Translations under genes and position numbers: made by a program
Part shown: piece by piece, positions 1-5,320 of the stretch
Position numbering within the stretch: position 1 is the first letter of the stretch
Layout of the letters: every line of letters begins with the position of its first letter
The notes under the pieces: generated by a model
The model's input: the letters and a program-made list of their open reading frames with translations, nothing else
What the model was told of the DNA's origin: nothing
Databases searched by the model: none
Assembly (NCBI GenBank): GCA_003641795.1
Contig: QNAP01000130.1
Location: 1-5,320, forward strand
DNA length: 5,320 nucleotides
Reading direction: 5' to 3'
DNA from: Thermotogae bacterium
GTDB taxonomy: Bacteria > Thermotogota > Thermotogae > UBA12178

Positions 1-486
1 AATGTCTGACGAGTTTACGCTCACCCCTTCATACCAGTAAGAAGCATTCCAATCTACCGAAGCTTCGGTCTTATTACGAGTTGAGTAGTCGCTGTAATTT
101 TTTGGTGCGGTAGGATTAGATAGATCCGCCGCAGTTATTTCCATTAATGGACCAGTCCGGTTGGTAAATGTTGGAACTACGGTAATATAAGCCTTTGATA
201 TCTTCGCATCCTCTGGTATCGTTATATTTGAGAATCTCAAATATGCAGCAAATTTTAAACTGAAGACGTCCTCTGCTTCCTGACCTATTGAAATAAACGA
301 GGAATCATTGACCAAATTGCCCTGGGAAAGAAGAGATGTGACAAATCCATCGTCTTCTCCTGAGCTGATTGGTTCTTCTATAATATGATTAGATGGATTG
401 ATAGCTGCAACGCCGGGGATGACACTGATTACTGCTGCTACCGCTGCTATAACTGCGATCACGCCAAATAAAGATATGCCCCTCGT
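1..486 (-). CDS. Secreted sequon-rich surface protein, N-terminal part (3' end outside window)
   Basis: The frame is open from the TAG at 514-516 to base 1, giving 162 residues counted from the ACG at 486-484. It begins with a basic tip (TRG, preceded by KGGRK if read further upstream), then a hydrophobic core (ISLFGVIAVIAAVAAVISVI) and a likely cleavage after PGVAA: a classic signal peptide. The mature part has LRFSNITIPEDAKISKAYI, which resembles the opening of DNRLRE / disaggregatase-related beta-sandwich domains (RF-n-tIP-ga-I-sAyi), and a later VDWNASYWYEG stretch that fits the same family. Seven N-x-S/T sequons fall at residues 60, 87, 109, 130, 138, 147 and 158, as expected of an archaeal surface glycoprotein. 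The start is problematic: no ATG, GTG or TTG precedes the signal core. The first canonical candidate is GTG at 465-463, which would remove the basic tip and sits about 24 nt from the GGAGG. The gene may use a non-AUG start, carry a sequence error, or be damaged. The domain assignment is by eye. Confidence 0.72.
403..486 (-). other. Predicted signal peptide of the downstream surface protein
   Basis: About 28 residues: a short basic start (T-R-G), roughly 20 hydrophobic residues dominated by Val, Ile and Ala, then PGVAA before INPSN. An A-x-A-like site (V-A-A) suggests cleavage after base 403. Positive charge before the hydrophobic core and a polar, acidic region after it fit N-in signal-peptide topology rather than a C-terminal anchor of the upstream protein. 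Confidence 0.75.
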
Positions 487-489
487 TTT

Positions 490-499
490 CCTCCCCCCC
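490..499 (-). promoter_or_regulatory. Shine-Dalgarno tract (G7-AGG) of the downstream gene
   Basis: On the minus strand the 27-bp intergenic segment reads as an AAT-rich stretch, then seven G, then AGG, so GGAGG sits at 494-490. It is a strong match to the anti-Shine-Dalgarno sequence and the only one between the two genes. It lies 3 nt before the ACG at 486 and about 24 nt before the GTG at 465, so it favours a start near 486 although the spacing is short. The seven-G run is also a plausible place for sequencing or replication slippage. Confidence 0.6.
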
Positions 500-513
500 T
501 TTATTATTATTTT

Positions 514-3500
514 CTACTTAAGGTAGGTGTAATAGAATTTGGCATTATTTATGTTATAAATCCCATTAGTATATGTTTTAAGGACTACACTGTTCCTTAA
601 TCCCACCTCATCAATGTTAATACTAATTTTCTGATCCTCATTCCAACCCTCGCCCCATTCTGCAGTCAGAGCACCAGCTTCCTCATCATTAAAATAGACA
701 TAAACAGGGAACATGTTGCGACTGGACATTGCTTTGACGTCAAATTGTAAATAAGCAGATTGCAGATTCTCAACTTCATCAGATGATAAAGAGAAATTAT
801 CCTCCCAATCTCGACTTTCATAATTGTACAATCCCGGTGTAACTTTAACATCTTCTATCTTAATGTTTCTTGATGCTTTCATTTCTATAGTATTGTCACC
901 ATTTTTTCTGGCTACTCCACCAGCACTTGCAACGTCAAAATAAACCCTCAGAGAATTTTCACCTTCCTGAAGCCCAGATATTGGGTTAAGGCAATCGTAA
1001 TATTTCCCATTCACGTACACCTCTATATAATCGTTATTCTCATTAACTTCGCTTATCACAGTGGCTTTCACAATCATATTTCCCAAAGGATCTACATTTT
1101 CTAAGCCTATATCTGATGGATCGAAGGTACATACAGCTTTTTTGCTGGTAGTCAATATTATAGGACCAGGATTTAGATTATACGTATCGCCCAATCCTTC
1201 AAAGTCCGCTAGTTCCTTATAAACATCCCATCCAGTCGACGAATCATCACTCAAAGACTTTCGATTGGTCTCAACCTCTTTCTCATGCTTAATTACCTCA
1301 ACGGTCACGGGAATCGTTGCACTTGAACCCCCTAAGGAGTGTATCTTTATCTCTCCGCTATAAGTTCCAATTGAGACGCTTTCCTGAGTCGTAATGGTAG
1401 CTGTGACAGCCCTATCTGTATCTCCTTCTGCCGAAATTCTTTCAAAGCTATTAGTTGATTGTTGCCAGTCTACTTCGGGAGAACTGAATGAAATCCAACT
1501 CGAGACATCACCACTACTGCTTAATGTCACTTCTTTTAAATCCGCTGAGCCAATGTTGGAGATTGTTATTTGCTGAGAGCTCACACTATCTGGAAACATC
1601 TTTATCGAGATGGAAGATACATCTAACCCTATATTTCCCGATAGCACGGTTATTGGGAGAGCCCCGCTTACTTCATCTCCCATCGCTTTTGCAGTAATCT
1701 TTACCAAATAATCTCCTGGTGTTTCTGGAACTCTAGCGCCATATGAATACTCTCCTTCCAATCCAGGCATCGTCCCTTTTATATCGGTCCCCAATATCTC
1801 GTAAGAAACAGTAGCAGATGCAGGTTTTCCATCCAAATCTTTAACGCTTGCATGTAGCTTTACTATATCTCCCGGAGCGCAGATAGTTTTGTCTGCAGAG
1901 ACGTCTAATTTAATACGATGCTTCACGGTCACACTTCCAACTGTGGGGCTGCTCCAAACTCCTTTGTTATCTTTGACTTTAAGTGTAACTGTATACACAC
2001 CAGAGTCATCCCATTTCACAGTTGGTTTCTCTAGGTTGGATGTGGATGGAGTTCCACCATCAAACCCCCATCGGTATTCTGTTATGCTTCCATCATAATC
2101 TACGCTTTTAGAGGCATCGAAGGTTATTTCCTCACCAACATAGACTTCTTTACTTGTTGGAGTGAACTTTGCAATTGGTAGTGCATTCTCACCACCAACT
2201 TTTTCAATCCGGATTTCGTTTATTTGCACATATTCATCAGCGCTAGGAAAGGGATCTCCCGCCTCATAAATAGAACTAGGATGAAAATCCGCATAAGTCT
2301 TTTCTACTCCAAAAGCTGACACTGCTACGCTTATTAGCGCGAAATATGCATATATGTTGTAATAGCCCTTCTTTAGGTAAATTTCCTCTGTGTATTTTTC
2401 CCCATCACCATTGTCTATCGTGATTCCATTGAAACCTGCAGCCTCGTTGGGGTCAAATATCGCGTTAACATTTCCACCATATGCAATTGTAACTGAATCT
2501 ATTATTGCGTCAATGGCTTCAGAGAATAAGTTTCGTGACTCTATTCTCTTATCAAAGAAGACTATATTCTTCTCCTCACCAGATCCATAAATCCTACATC
2601 CAAAGATAGTTTCGGATCCTGACCATGAAATGGTTATTGGAACAGGAGGCTGTAAATACCAAGCCACTATTTTCCCTTTGAAGCTAGCATTTACCGTTAT
2701 TTTATAATTACCATCTTGTGGAATGTATACTTTTTCTCCAACTAATCCAACAGTGCTAGCCGATTCATCAGAAATGGGAAAGGCACTGGCGCCCGTTCCT
2801 ATATTTATTTCTCCATTACTCTCATCAACAGAACAGAAAGATATTGAATGGTCGCCATCTGTTAATCTAATAGAATCGTCACCAAAGTCAAAAGGTGGCG
2901 TAAAAGTGGCCACTAAAGTTCCCTCTTCCTTAGATAAAACTTCAAATCTCTTTATATCCCAATTATTTAGTTTGGAGGTTTCTTCAATTTTGGAATCGGG
3001 ATCTACAAATACTGAAAGTGCATATTCTCCGCAATCTTGAGGTTTGTAAGTGGCTGTATATGTATATTCTTTTCCCACAGCAAGAGAAGATATTTCACGT
3101 TTTAATATTCTTTCAAACTGGTCTCCCGATTTTGGGGTGTGTATCTGTACATCGACATAAAATTTCCCTGCGTTACCTTTTCCCTGATTCTTTACTGTAA
3201 TTGTAAATTCAATATTATCACCTTGTTTTGGATTTTCAGGTTTCCATGAAATATCTTTAATTGTGAGATCTGGCTTCTCCTCCGGTGTGCATGGAACTCT
3301 AAATGACGCATCTTTATAATTGTTTTTCTCATTGGTCTCATTAACTTCATTTTGAGCATCTGCCCAAGCCATGAGGTCATATTCACCACAGTCCTCTATC
3401 TTTACACTCTTATGATAAGTGTAAACCTCTCCAGGTTTAAGTGATGGACACGCATCATTAATTTTAAAGAGTACTTTTCCTGCGTCCCAATTTATAGCAT

Positions 3501-5320
3501 AAACGAAAACATGAGATTTACCAGCTGTTTCTTTGCCTATATTCTTTACTGTTACTGCAAATTCAACCTCGTCACCTTGTTTTGGATTTGGAGGACTCAT
3601 AGAAATGTCTGAGATAATTAGATCTGGCTTCTCCTTTGGTGGACATTCAATATGTACAGTTTCAACTCTCCGATTATTCCCTTCATTGCTTTCATCAACA
3701 GCATTAGTCGCATCTGCAATAGCCTTTACCTGAACATTTCCGCATTTGTTCGCCTTCCACGTGAAGGTTTGTGTAGAGGTTGAACCCACAGAAAGCGATG
3801 GCACAGTATCAGAGCCAACATAAGAGCCATCAATATGATATTTGACTGTGGAAGTTCCAGCAGACCATGAACCTTGATTCTTTACTTTAACGTAGAAAGT
3901 TATCGCGTCACCCTGTTTGGGACTGCCTTTGTCCCAAGAGATGTCCTGAACGACTAAGTCTGGCTTGCAAACAATATTGATATATTCAGTCCTGGCATTG
4001 TTACCTTCATTACTCTCTGTTATCGCATCATAGCAATCCGCAACAGCCTTTATCGAGTGGCTTCCACAATCAGCAGTCCACGAGAAGCTCGTAGTGGTGG
4101 TTGAACCCGCTGAGAGGCTGTTAACGTAATCTCTGGCATAATAAGAGCCATCTACGTAATAGCAAACGTAAAATCCACCTGCACTTACATAACCTTGATT
4201 CTTTGTTTTGACGTTGATTGTGACGGTATCACCCTGTTTTGGGTTTGATGGGCTCCATGAAATGTCCTGAATGACTAAGTCCGGCTTGCAAACGATATTG
4301 ATATATTCAGTCCGGGCATTGTTACCTTCGTTACTCTCCTCTACATCACTATAACAATCAGCAACAGCCTTTATCGAGTGGCTTCCACAATCAGCAGTCC
4401 ACGTGAAGCTCGTAGTGGTAGTTGAACCCGCCGAGAGACTGCTAACGTAATCTCTGGCATAATAAGAGCCATCTACGTAATAACAAACATAAAACCCACT
4501 TGCACTTACAGAGCCTTGATTCTTTGTTTTGACGTTGATTGTGACGGTATCACCCTGTTTTGGGTTTGATGGGCTCCATGAAATGTCCTGAACGACTAAG
4601 TCAGGCTTGCAAACAATATTGATATATTCGGTCCTGGCATTATTTCCTTCATTGCTCTCTGTTATCGCATCATAACAATCCGCAACAGCTTTTATCGAAT
4701 GGCTTCCACATTTAGCAGTCCACGAGAAGCTCGTAGTGATGGTTGAACCAGCCGAGAGGCTGCTAACGTAATCTCGGGCATAGTAAGAGCCGTCTACGTA
4801 ATAGCAAACATAAAAAGCGCCTGCATTCTCAGAGCCTTGATTCTTTGTTTTTACGTTGATTGTGACGGTATCACCCTGTTTTGGACTTGAAGGACTCCAA
4901 GAAATGTCCTGAACGACTAAGTCCGGCTTGCAAACAATATTGATATATTCCGTCCTGGCATTGTTACCCTCATTACTCTCTGTTACCGCATCATAGCAAT
5001 CAGCAACAGCTTTTATCGAATGGCTTCCACAATCAGCAGTCCACGAAAAACTCGTAGTGGTAGTTGAACCCGCTGAGAGGCTGCTAACGTAATCTCTGGC
5101 ATAATAAGAGCCGTCTACGTAATAGCAAACGTAAAATCCACCTGCATTCTCAGAGCCTTGATTCTTTGTTTTTACGTTGATTGTAACCGTATCACCCTGT
5201 TTTGGGTTTGATGGGCTCCATGAAATGTCCTGAACGACTAAATCTGGCTTGCAAACAATATTGATATATTCAGTCCTGGCATTATTTCCTTCATTGCTCT
5301 CTGTTATCGCATCATAACAA
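514..5320 (-). CDS. Giant multi-domain CARDB/PKD surface adhesin-like protein, 5' end outside window
   Basis: One open frame runs from the right window edge (first whole codon at 5319) to a TAG at 516-514, giving 1601 residues without an internal stop. Domains by visible residue: CARDB repeats 1 to about 795 (one tail, seven full copies), an unrecognised beta-rich region about 801-1045, PKD about 1047-1132, an Ig-like domain about 1135-1226, a NEW3/BACON-like domain about 1228-1343, and a duplicated C-terminal module about 1350-1601. CARDB and PKD domains are typical of secreted adhesive or scaffold proteins, so an extracellular stalk or adhesin is inferred; no catalytic motif is visible. The signal peptide must lie outside the window. 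The C terminus (YYTYLK) has no hydrophobic anchor and no PGF-CTERM-type tail. The GTG at 3804 lies within a CARDB repeat and is not the start, because the homologous frame continues upstream. A second surface-protein gene follows after 27 bp. Ligand and partner are unknown. Confidence 0.93.
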   Translation of the reverse strand, partial: CYDAITESNEGNNARTEYINIVCKPDLVVQDISWSPSNPKQGDTVTINVKTKNQGSENAGGFYVCYYVDGSYYARDYVSSLSAGSTTTTSFSWTADCGSHSIKAVADCYDAVTESNEGNNARTEYINIVCKPDLVVQDISWSPSSPKQGDTVTINVKTKNQGSENAGAFYVCYYVDGSYYARDYVSSLSAGSTITTSFSWTAKCGSHSIKAVADCYDAITESNEGNNARTEYINIVCKPDLVVQDISWSPSNPKQGDTVTINVKTKNQGSVSASGFYVCYYVDGSYYARDYVSSLSAGSTTTTSFTWTADCGSHSIKAVADCYSDVEESNEGNNARTEYINIVCKPDLVIQDISWSPSNPKQGDTVTINVKTKNQGYVSAGGFYVCYYVDGSYYARDYVNSLSAGSTTTTSFSWTADCGSHSIKAVADCYDAITESNEGNNARTEYINIVCKPDLVVQDISWDKGSPKQGDAITFYVKVKNQGSWSAGTSTVKYHIDGSYVGSDTVPSLSVGSTSTQTFTWKANKCGNVQVKAIADATNAVDESNEGNNRRVETVHIECPPKEKPDLIISDISMSPPNPKQGDEVEFAVTVKNIGKETAGKSHVFVYAINWDAGKVLFKINDACPSLKPGEVYTYHKSVKIEDCGEYDLMAWADAQNEVNETNEKNNYKDASFRVPCTPEEKPDLTIKDISWKPENPKQGDNIEFTITVKNQGKGNAGKFYVDVQIHTPKSGDQFERILKREISSLAVGKEYTYTATYKPQDCGEYALSVFVDPDSKIEETSKLNNWDIKRFEVLSKEEGTLVATFTPPFDFGDDSIRLTDGDHSISFCSVDESNGEINIGTGASAFPISDESASTVGLVGEKVYIPQDGNYKITVNASFKGKIVAWYLQPPVPITISWSGSETIFGCRIYGSGEEKNIVFFDKRIESRNLFSEAIDAIIDSVTIAYGGNVNAIFDPNEAAGFNGITIDNGDGEKYTEEIYLKKGYYNIYAYFALISVAVSAFGVEKTYADFHPSSIYEAGDPFPSADEYVQINEIRIEKVGGENALPIAKFTPTSKEVYVGEEITFDASKSVDYDGSITEYRWGFDGGTPSTSNLEKPTVKWDDSGVYTVTLKVKDNKGVWSSPTVGSVTVKHRIKLDVSADKTICAPGDIVKLHASVKDLDGKPASATVSYEILGTDIKGTMPGLEGEYSYGARVPETPGDYLVKITAKAMGDEVSGALPITVLSGNIGLDVSSISIKMFPDSVSSQQITISNIGSADLKEVTLSSSGDVSSWISFSSPEVDWQQSTNSFERISAEGDTDRAVTATITTQESVSIGTYSGEIKIHSLGGSSATIPVTVEVIKHEKEVETNRKSLSDDSSTGWDVYKELADFEGLGDTYNLNPGPIILTTSKKAVCTFDPSDIGLENVDPLGNMIVKATVISEVNENNDYIEVYVNGKYYDCLNPISGLQEGENSLRVYFDVASAGGVARKNGDNTIEMKASRNIKIEDVKVTPGLYNYESRDWEDNFSLSSDEVENLQSAYLQFDVKAMSSRNMFPVYVYFNDEEAGALTAEWGEGWNEDQKISINIDEVGLRNSVVLKTYTNGIYNINNAKFYYTYLK
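517..1272 (-). other. C-terminal module of two similar jelly-roll-like halves
   Basis: Visible residues about 1350-1601; family not recognised. Two halves align loosely by eye. The first (about 1257-835) carries DYIEVYVNGKYYDCL, GENSLRVYFDVAS, DNTIEMKASRNIKIEDVKVTP. The second (about 834-517) carries MFPVYVYFNDEEAGAL, EDQKISINIDEVG, NSVVLKTYTNGIYNINNAKFYYTY. Each shows an exposed 'vy-V-n/f' hairpin, a middle amphipathic strand and a final N-x-I-x-x-x-x-x-x-x-Y/P edge, like galactose-binding or CBM-type jelly rolls. A glycan-binding or cell-wall-docking role is possible but is inference. Two cysteines occur in the first half and none in the second. The protein ends six residues after KF, with no anchor. 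Confidence 0.5.
1291..1638 (-). other. Ig-like domain of NEW3/BACON type
   Basis: Visible residues about 1228-1343. The start, IGLDVSSISIKMFPDSVSSQ followed by ITISNIGSADLKEVTLSS, and the end, SIGTYSGEIKIHSLGGSSAT followed by IPVTVEVI, match the layout of NPCBM-associated NEW3, BACON and related Ig-like domains. In these, a first strand precedes a N-x-G turn and a late G-x-Y-x-G-x-I-x-I strand precedes a final V-T-V-x-V strand. No catalytic residues are implied. The assignment to one family among these needs a profile search. Confidence 0.6.
1642..1917 (-). other. Ig-like beta-sandwich domain (filamin/macroglobulin-like)
   Basis: Visible residues about 1135-1226. The pattern is that of a secreted Ig-like domain: LDVSADKTICAPGDIVKLHA, then SVKDLDGKPASATVSYEI, then a GEYSYGARVPETPGDYLVKI strand pair ending in ALPITVL. 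The G-x-Y-x-x-x-x-x-P-x-T-x-G-D-Y motif is typical of macroglobulin MG2 / filamin-like repeats that describe vector-like Ig folds. The exact family is uncertain; a spacer role is likely. Confidence 0.65.
1924..2181 (-). other. PKD domain
   Basis: Visible residues about 1047-1132. It opens with PIAKFTPTSKEVYVGEEITF and continues FDASKSVDYDGSITEYRWGF, which is the PKD signature (F-d-a-s-x-S-x-D-x-D-G-x-I-x-x-Y-x-W-x-F). It closes with a GVYTVTLKVKDNKG strand. Length and spacing are normal for a single PKD. Such domains act as Ig-like spacers or protein-interaction modules in archaeal surface proteins; no function beyond that can be read from the sequence. Confidence 0.93.
2185..2919 (-). other. 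Unrecognised beta-rich region of about 245 residues between CARDB and PKD
   Basis: Visible residues about 801-1045. I do not recognise a named family. It starts VATFTPPFDFGDDS and ends EYVQINEIRIEKVGG. Two stretches look alike: VYIPQDGNYKITVNASFKGK and IYLKKGYYNIYAYFALISVA. Each has a strand, a G-x-Y turn and another strand, a pattern seen in jelly-roll or CBM-like sandwiches, so the region may be two tandem sandwiches joined by an Asp/Ser/Glu-rich, possibly helical link (RIESRNLFSEAIDAIIDS). Acidic loops such as DNGDGEKY and DPNEAAG could bind calcium, but that is inference. A sequon (NAS) lies in the first half. The FALISVAVSAFGV stretch is probably a buried strand, because it is short and flanked by strand-forming residues. 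Confidence 0.55.
2935..3966 (-). other. Three divergent CARDB repeats (copies 5 to 7)
   Basis: These copies continue the array with lower identity and longer loops: 3966-3631 (112 residues), 3630-3277 (118) and 3276-2935 (114). All begin with KPDL and keep PKQGD, VKN.G and a D/K-CG strand. The N-terminal-most keeps ESNEGNN; the next has ETNEKNN; the last has a degenerate ETSKLNN. Linkers such as PPKEKPDL and TPEEKPDL separate them. The gradient, uniform near the N terminus and divergent near the core domains, suggests that the distal array expanded recently while the copies next to the globular part are older. Copies 5 to 7 lack the second and fourth cysteines of the uniform units. Confidence 0.88.
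3967..5320 (-). repeat. Tandem 321-bp repeats: four near-identical CARDB units plus a partial unit
   Basis: Unit boundaries, set at the Lys codon of KPDL, fall at 5250, 4929, 4608, 4287 and 3966, so the period is exactly 321 bp (107 codons) each time. Full copies are 5250-4930, 4929-4609, 4608-4288 and 4287-3967; the tail of another copy occupies 5320-5251. A hand count of copies 4608-4288 and 4287-3967 gives about 26 differences in 321 bp (about 92 percent identity), many of them at third codon positions. Each unit reads KPDL..DISWSP..PKQGD at the start, KNQG before a variable loop, FYVCYYVDGSYYARDYV, then DCGSHSIKAVADCY, ESNEGNNARTEYINIVC. This is the CARDB/APHP consensus of paired beta strands ending in the E-x-N-E-x-N-N turn. 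Each unit has four Cys and about eight Tyr. The array runs off the right edge, so the copy number is unknown. Confidence 0.95.

Noticed and set aside
501..513. AAT-rich stretch between the genes considered as a terminator
   Set aside because: The coding strand carries A-rich, not T-rich, sequence here and no hairpin stem is present, so it fits neither an archaeal oligo-T terminator nor an intrinsic bacterial one.
554..560. TTTATAA on the minus strand, a possible archaeal TATA box for the downstream gene
   Set aside because: It lies within the 3' coding end of the large gene in an AT-rich stretch, and no clear BRE or conserved spacing supports it. Co-transcription across the 27-bp gap is the simpler reading.
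2301..2365. Hydrophobic FALISVAVSAFGV considered as a transmembrane helix
   Set aside because: The hydrophobic core is only about 13 residues, lies between strand-like, charged segments in an extracellular region, and resembles a buried beta strand.
2723..3040. 105-codon plus-strand open frame
   Set aside because: It lies antisense within the strongly supported minus-strand CDS, has no domain sense or convincing ribosome-binding site, and reads as a shadow frame rich in Ser, Pro and Leu. The same applies to the other short frames at 1394-2098, 2390-2590, 3018-3200 and 3533-3733 (plus strand) and at 666-851 and 3192-3389 (minus strand).
3967..5320. Tandem repeats considered as a CRISPR array or noncoding satellite
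   Set aside because: The period is 321 bp with no spacer structure, it is a multiple of three, and every unit translates in frame to a CARDB domain.

Overview
The window holds two collinear minus-strand genes for extracellular, beta-sandwich-rich surface proteins, both cut by the window edges. It looks archaeal, probably euryarchaeal of the methanogen/ANME type. The reasons are long CARDB (APHP) arrays joined to a PKD domain, a sequon-dense second protein with an archaeal-style signal peptide, frequent ATA (Ile) and AGA/AGG (Arg) codons, and moderate to low GC. The lineage is inferred; no marker gene is present, and I cannot tell chromosome from extrachromosomal element.

Bases 5320 to 514 (minus strand) are one uninterrupted reading frame of 1601 visible residues with its 5' end outside the window. 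From N to C terminus it has: the tail of one CARDB repeat; four nearly identical 107-residue CARDB repeats (exact 321-bp period); three divergent CARDB repeats; an unrecognised beta-rich region of about 245 residues; a PKD domain; an Ig-like domain; a second Ig-like domain of NEW3/BACON flavour; and a C-terminal module that looks like two tandem jelly-roll-like halves. It has no C-terminal membrane anchor or recognisable sorting tail. The only in-frame ATG/GTG/TTG near the array is a GTG at 3804, inside a CARDB repeat, so a start there would be an artefact.

Bases 513 to 1 (minus strand) hold the beginning of a second gene, 27 bp downstream and in the same reading frame. It encodes a basic N-tip, a hydrophobic signal segment, and a secreted domain resembling DNRLRE / disaggregatase-related stalk domains, with seven N-glycosylation sequons in 162 residues. 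A purine-rich G7-AGG Shine-Dalgarno tract lies upstream, but no ATG, GTG or TTG stands where the signal peptide should begin; an ACG occupies that position.

The two genes are probably co-transcribed and would supply a long, repeat-built stalk or adhesin plus a glycosylated surface protein. No RNA genes, mobile elements, CRISPR arrays or clear terminators were seen, and the plus strand appears to have no real gene.
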